NCBI GenBank assembly: GCA_031253795.1
Contig: JAIRVR010000073.1
Span: 1 to 32,182, forward strand
DNA length: 32,182 nucleotides
From: Burkholderiaceae bacterium
GTDB taxonomy: Bacteria > Pseudomonadota > Gammaproteobacteria > Burkholderiales > Burkholderiaceae_C
Direction of reading: 5' to 3'
Below the pieces are notes generated by a model. That model did no database searches. It was not told where the DNA came from and was given only the letters and a program-made list of their open reading frames with translations. Each line of letters starts with the position of its first letter. The first letter of the stretch is position 1. A program made the position numbers and the translations under genes. Positions 1 through 8,209 of this stretch are shown here, in pieces.

Positions 1-906
1 GTCCAGCGTGGACAGGCGCACGGCCGAGGTGGGCTTGAAGTCGGCCAGCGGATCGTCCTCGACGATGAGCAGGTTGTGGCGCTCGGCCAGCTGCAGCACC
101 TTGTAGGCCTTGGCGGCCGTGATATCCGAGCCCGTGGGGTTGTGGGCCAGCGATTGCGTGAAGAACAGGCGCGGCCGGTGCTGGGCCAGCAGCGCCTCCA
201 ACGCGGCCACGTCGGGGCCGTCGGCCAGGCGCGGCACGCCGACCACCTGGGCACCGGCCAGCCGCAGCTTGCCGAACAGCGGGTAGTAGCCGGGTTCGTC
301 CACCAGCACCGTGGCGCCCGGCGGCACGAAGTAGCGGATGACCAGGTCCATGGCCTCGTTGGCGCCATGGGTCAGCACCAGTTGCCCCGGCGTGGACTGC
401 AGGCCGAAATCACCGAGCTTGCGCACCAGGCTGTCGCGCAGCGGCGCGTAGCCATAGCGGCTGCCATAGCGGAACAGCGAGCCCAGCCCCGTGCGCACCA
501 CCTTCTGGTGGTAGCGGTCCAGCCGCATGTCGGCCAGCCACTCCACCGGCGGAAAGCCGTCGCCCACGCCCACGCAGTCGGGCTGGGTCTTGAGCTGCTC
601 GCGCATCAGCCAGACGATGTCCATGGCACGGCCGAGCTGGCCCGCGTCCTCGTCGGGGCGCTGGGCGCCGCGTCCCGCGCCCAGCACGTAAAAGCCCGAG
701 CCGCGCCGCGGCTCGACGATGCCGCGCGAGACCAGCAGGTCGAAGGCCGACACCACGGTGTTCTTGGCATAGCGGTGCAGCTGGGCCAGCTCGCGCAGCG
801 AGGGCAGCTTGTCGCCGCTGCGGTAAACGCCCTCGGCGATCTGCTGGCCGATCAGGTCGGCCAGTCTCTCGGCAATCGGGGCCGAACGCCCCTTGCTTGC
901 GGCCAT
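1..906 (-). CDS. MocR-type (GntR-HTH plus aminotransferase) transcription regulator, 3' end outside window
   Basis: The reverse strand reads from an ATG at 906 and stays open to base 1, giving 302 residues with no stop, so the C-terminus is missing. Residues 1-70 are a GntR-type winged helix (GDKLPSLRELAQ, then KNTVVSAFDLL and RGSGFYVL). A linker follows, then a class I aminotransferase fold with the TPGQLVLTHGANEA, HNPTGSDI and EDDPLADF motifs. The PLP lysine of the family lies further downstream and is not in the window. MocR proteins sense PLP or an amino compound and usually control the divergent neighbour. Here that neighbour is the HMG-CoA reductase operon, and GTAC-centred repeats lie between the two genes. 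The family call is secure; the effector and target are inferred from position. Confidence 0.9.
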   Translation of the reverse strand, partial: MAASKGRSAPIAERLADLIGQQIAEGVYRSGDKLPSLRELAQLHRYAKNTVVSAFDLLVSRGIVEPRRGSGFYVLGAGRGAQRPDEDAGQLGRAMDIVWLMREQLKTQPDCVGVGDGFPPVEWLADMRLDRYHQKVVRTGLGSLFRYGSRYGYAPLRDSLVRKLGDFGLQSTPGQLVLTHGANEAMDLVIRYFVPPGATVLVDEPGYYPLFGKLRLAGAQVVGVPRLADGPDVAALEALLAQHRPRLFFTQSLAHNPTGSDITAAKAYKVLQLAERHNLLIVEDDPLADFKPTSAVRLSTLD

Positions 907-932
907 GGTCCCTCCGTGAATGCTGCAGTGCA

Positions 933-979
933 GCGGTACTGTTCTCCCAAACTGTACCTTTTTCAAGCGGTACAGTTTG
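933..979. promoter_or_regulatory. Candidate operator between the MocR gene and mvaA
   Basis: Two direct copies of GCGGTACWGTT lie at 933-943 and 967-977, differing at one base and starting 34 bp apart. The second copy is also one arm of a perfect 11-bp inverted repeat, CAAACTGTACC (948-958) with GGTACAGTTTG (969-979), separated by 10 bp. Such repeated sites between divergent genes fit binding of the MocR dimer. Binding itself is inferred. Confidence 0.6.
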
Positions 980-1024
980 CCTACAGTCCGGCGACCAGAG
1001 TTTTGCTTCGAGGAGATGTCTTCC

Positions 1025-2314
1025 ATGGTTGCCGATTCGCGACTGCCCAATTTCCGCGCCCTCACACCGGCCCAGCGCCGGGATTTCCTGGCCCAGGCCT
1101 GCGGCCTGTCCGAAGCCGAGCAGGCCCTGTTGGCCGCACCCGGCGCCCTGCCGCTGTCGCTGGCCGACGGCATGATCGAGAACGTGTTCGGCAGCTTCGA
1201 GCTGCCCCTGGGCGTGGCCGGCAATTTCCGCGTCAACGGGCGTGACGTGCTGGTTCCCATGGCGGTCGAAGAGCCCTCCGTGGTCGCCGCCGCCTCCTTC
1301 ATGGCCAAATTGGCGCGCGAGGACGGGGGCTTCCAGACCTCCAGCAGCCTGCCGCTGATGCGTGCCCAGATCCAGGTGCTGGGCGTGGGCGACCCGCATG
1401 GCGCGCGCCTGGCCGTGCTGCGCGAGCGCACCGCCCTCATCGAGCGCGCCAACGGCCGCGACCAGGTGCTGATCGGCCTGGGCGGCGGCTGCAAGGACAT
1501 CGAGGTCCATGTGTTCGCCGACACCCCGCGCGGCCCCATGGTCGTGGTCCACCTCATCGTCGACGTGCGGGACGCCATGGGCGCCAACACCGTCAATACC
1601 ATGGCCGAATCCGTGGCCCCCCTGGTGGAACGGATCACGGGCGGCAGCGTGCGCCTGCGCATCCTGTCCAACCTGGCCGACCTGCGCCTGGCGCGCGCGC
1701 GCGTGCGCCTCACGCCCGCCACCCTGGCCACGAAGGAGCGCAGCGGCGAGGACATCATCGAAGGCGTGCTCGATGCCTACACCTTCGCGGCCATCGATCC
1801 CTACCGCGCGGCCACGCACAACAAGGGCATCATGAACGGCATCGACCCCGTCATCGTCGCCACGGGCAACGACTGGCGCGCGGTCGAGGCCGGCGCCCAT
1901 GCCTATGCCAGCCGCGGCGGCAGCTACACCTCGCTGACACGCTGGGAAAAGGACAGCAGCGGCGCCCTGGTGGGCAGCATTGAACTGCCCATGCCCGTGG
2001 GCCTGGTGGGCGGCGCCACCAAGACCCATCCGCTGGCGCGCCTGGCGCTGAAGATGATGCAGGTGCGGTCCGCCCAGGAACTGGGCGAGATCGCCGCCGC
2101 CGTGGGCCTGGCCCAGAACCTGGGCGCCCTGCGCGCCCTGGCCACCGAAGGCATACAGCGCGGCCATATGGCCTTGCACGCACGCAACATCGCCCTGGTG
2201 GCGGGGGCGACAGGCGATGAAGTGGACACCGTGGCACGCCAGCTGGCCGCCGAGCATGACGTGCGCACCGACCGGGCCCTGGACATCCTGGCCGCGCTGC
2301 GCGCGCAGGCCTGA
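1025..2314 (+). CDS. mvaA: Hydroxymethylglutaryl-CoA reductase, class II (degradative)
   Basis: Class II HMG-CoA reductase interconverts mevalonate + CoA and HMG-CoA, and in bacteria of this type it serves mevalonate catabolism. The protein is 429 residues and lines up from recall with the Pseudomonas mevalonii enzyme almost without gaps. The four catalytic residues keep the same numbers: E83 (in VEEPS), K267 (in THNKG), D283 (in GNDWR) and H381 (in QRGHM). The DAMGAN motif is at 183-188. I chose the ATG at 1025 because AGGAG at 1011-1015 sits 9 nt upstream and MVADSRLP matches the family N-terminus. An in-frame ATG at 1016 is too close to that ribosome site. It heads an operon with two membrane-protein genes. 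No HMG-CoA lyase gene is in the window. Confidence 0.96.
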   Translation: MVADSRLPNFRALTPAQRRDFLAQACGLSEAEQALLAAPGALPLSLADGMIENVFGSFELPLGVAGNFRVNGRDVLVPMAVEEPSVVAAASFMAKLAREDGGFQTSSSLPLMRAQIQVLGVGDPHGARLAVLRERTALIERANGRDQVLIGLGGGCKDIEVHVFADTPRGPMVVVHLIVDVRDAMGANTVNTMAESVAPLVERITGGSVRLRILSNLADLRLARARVRLTPATLATKERSGEDIIEGVLDAYTFAAIDPYRAATHNKGIMNGIDPVIVATGNDWRAVEAGAHAYASRGGSYTSLTRWEKDSSGALVGSIELPMPVGLVGGATKTHPLARLALKMMQVRSAQELGEIAAAVGLAQNLGALRALATEGIQRGHMALHARNIALVAGATGDEVDTVARQLAAEHDVRTDRALDILAALRAQA

Positions 2315-2358
2315 ACGGCCAGCCACACCGCAAGACAAGACAACACAAGGAGACAGGC

Positions 2359-2790
2359 ATGACGAGCAAAGATCCCGCCGGCTGGCGGCTGGCCGAGGTC
2401 TGGGGCGACACCGTCGACCTGGGCCACCTGGCCTGGGCCATCGCCATTGGCACCGGCATCAGCGTGCTGGGCTTTTTCCTGGCCAGCCGCTGGCTGGTCA
2501 CCGTGGTGGAGTCCGCGCAGTTGGCCCATGCCTACGCCATGCTCGCCGGCCTGGCCGGCTGCGTGGCCGCGGGCGTGATCTGCGCACGCGCCTTTCCGCC
2601 CAAGCGCGAGGTGACCGAGCGCGATACCTCCAGCGACCCCGAATGGCGCCGCGAGGTGCTGCAGGAGCTGGCCCAGCAGCCCGGCGGCCTGGGCACGGTG
2701 CAGGACCTGCCGCCCGCCGTGGTCCAGGAACTCAGGGAGCTCAGGCTCTACGAGCTGTTCGAGCAAGCCACACCTTCCAGGAGCGCCTGA
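2359..2790 (+). CDS. Small two-helix membrane protein of the mvaA operon, unknown family
   Basis: This 143-residue protein has two predicted hydrophobic helices, at about residues 22-42 and 55-77. A charged cytoplasmic-looking tail follows, rich in Glu, Arg and Leu. An AAGGAG-like ribosome site precedes the ATG. It lies 44 nt after mvaA and one base before the TctA-like permease gene. In tripartite tricarboxylate transporters the large TctA subunit works with a small membrane subunit, TctB, normally of four helices. This protein occupies the TctB position but has only two helices and no similarity I recognise. Its role as the small transporter subunit is inferred from position and topology only. 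Confidence 0.75.
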   Translation: MTSKDPAGWRLAEVWGDTVDLGHLAWAIAIGTGISVLGFFLASRWLVTVVESAQLAHAYAMLAGLAGCVAAGVICARAFPPKREVTERDTSSDPEWRREVLQELAQQPGGLGTVQDLPPAVVQELRELRLYELFEQATPSRSA

Positions 2791-2791
2791 C

Positions 2792-4174
2792 ATGGACCCG
2801 CAACTGATCAATGACATCGCCGTCGCGGCCGCCATGGGCCTGGTCGGGGCCGTGGTCTTCGCCGCCATCGGCCTGGTTTCGGGCACGGACGAAACCACCA
2901 CCCTGGCGCCACTGACCCTGCTGGTGGTCCTGCTGGGCGTGCCGCCCGCCGGGGTCTTCACCTTTTTCCTGGCCGGCGCCGTGGCCAAGCACATGACGCA
3001 TGCCGTGCCCACGGCCCTGCTGGGCATTCCGGGCGACACCCTGGCCACACCGCTGCTGCAGGACGCCAACATGCTGCGCAAGCTGGGCGTGCCCCATATC
3101 GCGCTGCGCAAAATGGTCTCCGGCGCCATCGTCGCGGCCTTCGTGGCTGTGCCCCTGGCCGTGCTCTTCGCCGTCATGCTGGCCCCCTTCGGCAGCATGA
3201 TCACCCAGACCGCGCCCTGGATCTTCCTGGCCGCGGCCCTGCTCATCGCCTATTTCTCGGCGGGACGCTGGGCTTCGGTGGCCCTGCTCATTCCCTTCGT
3301 CGTGGTCATCATCGCCCTGCAAAGCCTCACGGCCAAGTACGGCGTCAAGCTCAGCATCAGCTACTTCCTGGGCATTGCCATCGGGCCGCTGATCGCCGAC
3401 CTGTTCACCGTGATCTCGCCGGCCGGCCGCCAGCGCATGCTGCGCGACAAGGTGCGGCAGTTCAACCTTGCGCCCGACGTCAAGGGCTGGTCCGGCTATT
3501 TTCCCAACCCGCTCAAGGTGCTGGATCGCGACCAGACACGCTGGACCCTGGCCACGGCCACCATCTCCAGCGCCACCTTCGTTTTCAGTCCCGTGGCCAT
3601 GACCGTGGTGCTGGGCGAGCTGGTGGGCTCGCGCATACGGCACGCCTACCACCGCCTGACCACGGTGCTGAGCGCGCGCAATGGCGTCACCGAGGCCACG
3701 TACATCGCCGAGGCCCTGATTCCCCTGATCGCCTTCGGGCTGCCACTCAGCCCCGTGGCCGCCGGTCCGGCCGCGCCGCTGTTCAATGCACCGCCGCGCT
3801 TCACCGTCGATGCCGCCACGGGCCAGACCCACAACCTGCACAACCTGCTGAGCCACTGGGAATTCCTGGGCTACGGCATGCTGGCCGTGCTGCTGGCCGC
3901 CGTGGTCTCCTACCCCTTCGCCATGAACTTCGCGCGCCGCGCTGCGCTCTTCGTCTCGCGCCGGGTCAGCCACGAGGCCATCATCGCCACCTTCGTGGGG
4001 CTGATCATCGTCATCAGCGTATGGGAAGGGCAATTGCTGGGCCTGCTCGTCATCCTGACCATGGGCCTGCTGGGCGGCCTGCTGTCGCGCGGCTTCGGCT
4101 TCAACACCGGTGTGCAGTTCATGGGCTATTACACGGCCGTGCTCAGCGTGCCCGCCCTGACAAAGCTCTTTTAG
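2792..4174 (+). CDS. TctA-like large permease subunit of a tripartite tricarboxylate transporter
   Basis: The 460-residue protein is very hydrophobic, with about ten or more membrane segments in two blocks around a polar loop near residues 210-250. The stretch TALLGIPGDTLATPLL corresponds to the conserved TctA signature around an IPG motif, and LSRGFGFNTGVQFMGYYTA resembles the C-terminal half. It is shorter than typical TctA proteins of about 500 residues. AGGAG at 2779-2783 lies 8 nt before the start. It sits in one operon with HMG-CoA reductase, so mevalonate or another branched hydroxy-acid is the likely cargo (inference). No Bug-type binding protein is in this operon. The nearest one in the window is at 20625-21626, in a different operon. 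Confidence 0.82.
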   Translation: MDPQLINDIAVAAAMGLVGAVVFAAIGLVSGTDETTTLAPLTLLVVLLGVPPAGVFTFFLAGAVAKHMTHAVPTALLGIPGDTLATPLLQDANMLRKLGVPHIALRKMVSGAIVAAFVAVPLAVLFAVMLAPFGSMITQTAPWIFLAAALLIAYFSAGRWASVALLIPFVVVIIALQSLTAKYGVKLSISYFLGIAIGPLIADLFTVISPAGRQRMLRDKVRQFNLAPDVKGWSGYFPNPLKVLDRDQTRWTLATATISSATFVFSPVAMTVVLGELVGSRIRHAYHRLTTVLSARNGVTEATYIAEALIPLIAFGLPLSPVAAGPAAPLFNAPPRFTVDAATGQTHNLHNLLSHWEFLGYGMLAVLLAAVVSYPFAMNFARRAALFVSRRVSHEAIIATFVGLIIVISVWEGQLLGLLVILTMGLLGGLLSRGFGFNTGVQFMGYYTAVLSVPALTKLF

Positions 4175-4268
4175 GATTGATCCGGGATTGTGTCTGGATC
4201 CTGGCCTGCCCGGGGCTCAGGCCCTTGCCCCTGGGCATACTGCGCACAGCATTTGCCCGGAGGTTCCC

Positions 4269-5855
4269 ATGGGTCTGGCCCTGGTTCAAAGTCGCGCGCT
4301 GCTGGGACTGGCCGCTCCGCGCGTCACGGTGGAAGTGCATCTGGCCAACGGACTGCCATCGTTCACGCTGGTGGGCCTGGCCGATGTGGAGGTCAAGGAG
4401 GCGCGCGAACGCGTGCGCTCGGCCCTGCTCAATTCGGGCCTGGAGTTTCCGGCCAACAAGCGCATCACGGTCAATCTCGCGCCCGCGGACCTGCCCAAGG
4501 ACTCGGGCCGCTTCGATCTGCCCATCGCCCTGGGCATTCTCGCGGCCAGCGGCCAGATCGACAGCCAGGCCCTGGCCGACTACGAATTCGCGGGCGAGCT
4601 GTCGCTGTCGGGAGCGCTGCGCCCCGTGCGCGGCGCCCTGGCAACGGCCCTGGCCCTGCACCGCCAGCACGATGCCGTGCGCCTGGTGCTGCCGCCCGGC
4701 AGCGCCCAGGAAGCCGCCTTCGTGCCCTCGGCCCAGGTGTTCTGCGCCCATCACCTGCTTGACGTGGTGCGCCGCTTCATCGCACGCGCTCCCGCCGACG
4801 AAGCCGACGAAGCCGACGAAGCCGGCGAGCGGCCACCGGCCACGCCCGCCGGCCCGTGCGACGGCCCTGGCTGGCATGCGGTACAGCCCCAGCCCGCACA
4901 CGCCGCGCCCAGCGGCCTGGACCTGACCCAGGTGCGCGGGCAGGCACAGGCCAAGCGCGCGCTGGAGATCGCGGCCGCCGGTGGCCACGGCCTGCTGCTG
5001 GTGGGCCCACCGGGGTCGGGCAAATCCATGCTGGCCCAGCGCTTCGCCGACCTGCTGCCCCCCATGGACGACGACGAGGCCCTGGAGGCCGCGGCCATCG
5101 CCAGCCTGGCCGGCCGCTTCACACCCGGGCGCGGGCGCCAGCGCCCCACGGCCAGTCCCCACCATACGGCCAGCGCCGTGGCCCTGGTGGGTGGAGGCTC
5201 GCCACCGCGGCCCGGCGAAATCTCCCAGTCCCACCACGGTGTGCTGTTCCTCGATGAATTCCCCGAATTCGCGCGCACGGCGCTCGAGGCCTTGCGCGAG
5301 CCGCTGGAAACCGGCCAGATCACGATCGCGCGGGCCACCCAGCGCTGCGAGTTTCCCGCACGCTTTCAACTGGTGGCCGCCATGAATCCCTGCCCCTGCG
5401 GGCACTGGGGCTCCACCGTCCAGACCTGCCGCTGCACACCCGACAAGGTGGCGCGCTACCAGGCCCGTATCAGCGGCCCCCTGCTGGAACGCATCGACCT
5501 GCACGTGGAAGTCGCGGCCCTGCCGGCGCAGGAGCTGCTGGCGGCACCGGCGGGCGAGGGCAGCGCCGCCGTGCGCGAGCGCGTGGCCCGGGCCCGCATC
5601 CTGGCGCTGCAGCGCCAGGGCTGCGCCAACCACCAGCTGCAGGGCCAGGCCCTGGACCAGCACCTGCAGCTGTCGCCCGATGCCCTGGCCCTGGCCCACA
5701 AGGCCGCCACGCGCCTGGGCTGGTCGGCACGCAGCACGCACCGTGCGCTCAAGGTGGCGCGCACCATCGCCGACCTGGCCGGCAGCGAGGGCCTGGGCCC
5801 CGCGCATGTGGCCGAGGCCATGCAATACAGGCGGGTGCTGGGAACGTCTGCATGA
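4269..5855 (+). CDS. comM: YifB/ComM family Mg-chelatase-like AAA+ ATPase
   Basis: ComM is a hexameric helicase that promotes branch migration during natural transformation. The 528-residue protein has the N-terminal ChlI-like domain (about 1-170), a linker, and an AAA+ module. Walker A GPPGSGKS is at 246-253 and Walker B VLFLDEF at 325-331. It also has the family's MNPCPCGHWG segment and a C-terminal Mg-chelatase domain. The ATG at 4269 is chosen because GGAGG lies 5 nt upstream and MGLALVQSRA is the usual family start. The linker carries an acidic Ala-Asp-Glu repeat, listed separately. The gene ends 10 bp from the convergent LysR gene. It marks the conserved chromosomal edge of the biosynthetic island that follows. 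Confidence 0.95.
   Translation: MGLALVQSRALLGLAAPRVTVEVHLANGLPSFTLVGLADVEVKEARERVRSALLNSGLEFPANKRITVNLAPADLPKDSGRFDLPIALGILAASGQIDSQALADYEFAGELSLSGALRPVRGALATALALHRQHDAVRLVLPPGSAQEAAFVPSAQVFCAHHLLDVVRRFIARAPADEADEADEAGERPPATPAGPCDGPGWHAVQPQPAHAAPSGLDLTQVRGQAQAKRALEIAAAGGHGLLLVGPPGSGKSMLAQRFADLLPPMDDDEALEAAAIASLAGRFTPGRGRQRPTASPHHTASAVALVGGGSPPRPGEISQSHHGVLFLDEFPEFARTALEALREPLETGQITIARATQRCEFPARFQLVAAMNPCPCGHWGSTVQTCRCTPDKVARYQARISGPLLERIDLHVEVAALPAQELLAAPAGEGSAAVRERVARARILALQRQGCANHQLQGQALDQHLQLSPDALALAHKAATRLGWSARSTHRALKVARTIADLAGSEGLGPAHVAEAMQYRRVLGTSA
4794..4829 (+). repeat. 9-bp in-frame tandem repeat inside comM
   Basis: GCCGACGAA occurs three times in a row (4794-4820), followed by a degenerate GCCGGCGAG (4821-4829). 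It encodes an Ala-Asp-Glu ladder in the linker between the N-terminal and AAA+ domains. Because the unit is 9 bp, copy-number changes keep the reading frame. Confidence 0.9.
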
Positions 5856-5864
5856 ATCCACGGA

Positions 5865-6782
5865 TCAGCAGTCGATCCTGACCACCCCGGCCTTCCAGGC
5901 TTCGGACCGCTCGATATACCGCCGATCCAGCAGAAAACCCAGCGCCGTTTTGACCGCCAGGGACTGCGCGTCGCCCGCGGAGGCGAGCGCCACCAGGCTA
6001 CGCGTCACGCTGAGTGGAAGCTCGACCGCCTTGGTGCCTGCCGTACGAGGAAAGCTGGCAAGCCGGGGCAGCAGCACAAATCCCAGGCCGCGGCTGACCA
6101 GCGACAGGGCCGCCCCTTCACTGGCCGTACGCCGCGCAATCTGCAGGTCTATGCCGGCCTCCCGGATTTTTTCAACGATCCAGGAAGCGCCAGGCTGGTG
6201 AATATGGATGAAGGGCAGCCTCAACAAAGCCTCCCAGCGCAAGGGCGGCGCCAGTTGCGCATCCGCAGGAACAATGGCCACGTACTCATCGCTGACGAAG
6301 GGACGAGAGACGAAGCGGCTGGCCATGGGTGCACGCGTCACCCCGATGTCGGCGGCACCCCGATCGAGCAGTGCATCGACTTCCGCATAGTCGTGGCATC
6401 CATCATTCAAATCGATATTGATGCCCGGGTGCTCATTGGACAGCCCCTCCAGCATATGCGGCAGCAAATGCGTACCCACGCTGCGAACACAGGCGATGCG
6501 TACCGTTCCACCCACCTCCGAACTCATGCCCAGGCGAGACAGTTCCTCGGTGAGCGCCAGAATTCTCCTCGCTTTCACGAGCACGGCCTCACCGGCGGCC
6601 GTCACCTCACATCCAGATCGCGTGCGTATCAGCAACCTGCTGTTCAAGCACTCTTCCAATTCGGCCATGGCATGGCTGACCCTCGACTGGGTACAGCCCA
6701 ACTCAATCCCCGCTGCCGAGAAACTTCCCTTGTCAACGACTGCGATCAGCACTTCCAGCTGGTTGAGCTTTATTTTTTTCAT
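5865..6782 (-). CDS. LysR-family regulator, probable pathway regulator of the adjacent cluster
   Basis: This is a 305-residue LysR-type transcription factor. The winged helix-turn-helix is at about residues 5-62 (LEVLIAVVDKGSFSAAG, then TQSRVSHAMAELEE), and a periplasmic-binding-like effector domain fills the rest. The ATG at 6782 is chosen because AGGA lies 6-7 nt upstream and MKKIKLNQLEVL is the normal family beginning. An upstream in-frame ATG would add an unrelated tail. It is divergent from the EctB-like aminotransferase gene with 116 bp between them, the usual LysR arrangement. It most likely senses a precursor or the product of that pathway (inference). Confidence 0.93.
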   Translation of the reverse strand: MKKIKLNQLEVLIAVVDKGSFSAAGIELGCTQSRVSHAMAELEECLNSRLLIRTRSGCEVTAAGEAVLVKARRILALTEELSRLGMSSEVGGTVRIACVRSVGTHLLPHMLEGLSNEHPGINIDLNDGCHDYAEVDALLDRGAADIGVTRAPMASRFVSRPFVSDEYVAIVPADAQLAPPLRWEALLRLPFIHIHQPGASWIVEKIREAGIDLQIARRTASEGAALSLVSRGLGFVLLPRLASFPRTAGTKAVELPLSVTRSLVALASAGDAQSLAVKTALGFLLDRRYIERSEAWKAGVVRIDC

Positions 6783-6898
6783 CAATTTTCCTAATACATC
6801 TCCCGAACGTATCACTTTATTCGGTTGTCGGCGGATTGTCATGCATTCAATACTTCTCCCACTGTGCAGGATTAACAACATGCAACGGGGGTCTCGTC
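6783..6898. promoter_or_regulatory. Divergent control region of the biosynthetic cluster
   Basis: This 116-bp AT-richer spacer separates the LysR start (6782) from the aminotransferase start (6899) and must hold both promoters. It contains the short inverted repeat CCGAA/TTCGG (6803-6807 and 6820-6824) and ATAC/GTAT around TCTCCCG. Neither is a convincing LysR box. No clear -35/-10 pair stands out. Confidence 0.5.
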
Positions 6899-8209
6899 AT
6901 GCAAATCGCAAACATTCTTTCCGACGACGGAGTTGCAGCCACAGGCCTTCTCACTGAGGCAACACAGGCTTTCGAACAGCATGAGTCCAATGTCAGAAGC
7001 TACTGCCGGACATTTCCCGCAGTCTTCCAACGTGCGGAAGGTTCATTCATGTATGACGAGGAAGGCCGGCGTTTCACCGATCTGTTCTGCGGCGCAGGTG
7101 CACTCAATTATGGGCATAACCACCCGCGCCTGCGCCAAGCTCTTCTGGACTACATATCTGGCAATGGAATCACCCACAGCCTGGACATGTACACGGAGGC
7201 AAAGCGCGACTTCATCCTGGATTTCCAATCCACTATCCTTGAACCCAGGCAACTGGTTTATCGGCAGATGTTTTGCGGTCCCACGGGAACCAATGCCGTG
7301 GAAGCCGCAATGAAGCTGGCCCGCAAGGTGACCGGACGCCCTCGGATTGCCGCATTCACCAATGGCTTCCATGGCATGTCCCTGGGTGCTCTAGCCGCCA
7401 CGGGATCGCGCTCCAAGCGCAGTGCAGCAGGGATTCCTCTGAGCAATGTGGATCGCTATCCATTCGATGGGTTCCTGGGGAAAGATGTGGACACCATTGA
7501 ATATATTCAGAAGCTCATTGAAAACCCCAGCAGCGGCTTCGACATACCCGCTGCATTTCTCCTGGAAACGATCCAGGCGGAGGGAGGCATAAATATTGCC
7601 TCATCACAATGGTTGAACAAATTGACGAAACTTGCCCAGAAGCATGGGATTCTTGTCATCATTGATGACATACAAATGGGTTGTGGAAGAACCGGAAAAT
7701 TCTTCAGCTTTGAAGAAGCCAATCTCTATCCGGATATCGTCTGTCTTTCGAAATCACTGAGCGGATATGGTTTACCCATGTCGCTGGTGCTTATCAAGCC
7801 TGAATGGGACCAGTGGAATCCTGGCGAACACAATGGAACTTTCCGCGGACACAACCTGGCTTTTGTGACGGCACGGGCCATTCTGAAAGAATGGCAGGAC
7901 ACCAAGGCTGTGCAGCGGATACAGGAAAACGGCCGGCTTTTGCATGATTGGCTGACGAACCTTCCGGAGCTGGGTCGTGGACGGCTCAAGACCAGGGGAC
8001 GTGGACTGGTCGCAGGCATCGAGTTCGCCTCGGGCGCCCAGGCACAGCGCGTCGTTCAAAGCGCATTCGAGCAGCAGGTCGTGGTCGAGACCTGTGGTCC
8101 CCAGAGCCAAGTGGTCAAGCTGCTGCCCGCCATCAATGCGCAGGCACAGGAACTGGGCCATGCCCTGGCCGTGATTTCCCGGGCCATTGCCAGGGAGTGT
8201 CAGGCATGA
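6899..8209 (+). CDS. EctB-like diaminobutyrate/2-oxoglutarate class III aminotransferase
   Basis: The 436-residue PLP enzyme matches the diaminobutyrate aminotransferase group (GHNHPRLRQALLDYI, CGPTGTNAVEAAMKLARK, FTNGFHGMSLGALAATG, EHNGTFRGHN). The cofactor lysine is K285 in LSKSLSGYG, and the PLP-ring aspartate is D256 in IIDDIQMGCGRTG. EctB moves an amino group from glutamate to aspartate semialdehyde to give L-2,4-diaminobutyrate. No ectA or ectC is present, so ectoine is not the product, and the real substrate may be another omega-aldehyde. The ATG at 6899 follows a G-rich stretch at 6885-6889; an in-frame ATG at 6836 would add a non-family leader. GC content is strikingly low in mid-gene: hand counts of 28/60 at 7501-7560 and 25/60 at 7621-7680. 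It heads the operon and overlaps the next gene by ATGA. Confidence 0.9.
   Translation: MQIANILSDDGVAATGLLTEATQAFEQHESNVRSYCRTFPAVFQRAEGSFMYDEEGRRFTDLFCGAGALNYGHNHPRLRQALLDYISGNGITHSLDMYTEAKRDFILDFQSTILEPRQLVYRQMFCGPTGTNAVEAAMKLARKVTGRPRIAAFTNGFHGMSLGALAATGSRSKRSAAGIPLSNVDRYPFDGFLGKDVDTIEYIQKLIENPSSGFDIPAAFLLETIQAEGGINIASSQWLNKLTKLAQKHGILVIIDDIQMGCGRTGKFFSFEEANLYPDIVCLSKSLSGYGLPMSLVLIKPEWDQWNPGEHNGTFRGHNLAFVTARAILKEWQDTKAVQRIQENGRLLHDWLTNLPELGRGRLKTRGRGLVAGIEFASGAQAQRVVQSAFEQQVVVETCGPQSQVVKLLPAINAQAQELGHALAVISRAIARECQA

Noticed and set aside
410..3246. Long minus-strand open reading frames opposite mvaA and the permease gene
   Set aside because: They are antisense shadows in GC-rich DNA: repetitive His/Gly/Ala/Arg composition, no family motifs, and the plus-strand genes are unmistakable.
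4208..4236. Hairpin GCCCGGGGC / GCCCCTGGGC between the permease gene and comM as a terminator
   Set aside because: One-base bulge, no U-tract after it, and it lies close to the comM ribosome site. Not convincing.
6803..6824. CCGAA-N12-TTCGG as the LysR operator of the cluster
   Set aside because: Arms are short, the even spacing does not give the T-N11-A form, and such a repeat occurs easily by chance.
6899..8209. Ectoine biosynthesis
   Set aside because: Only the EctB-like step is present; no ectA, ectC or ectD and no aspartokinase.
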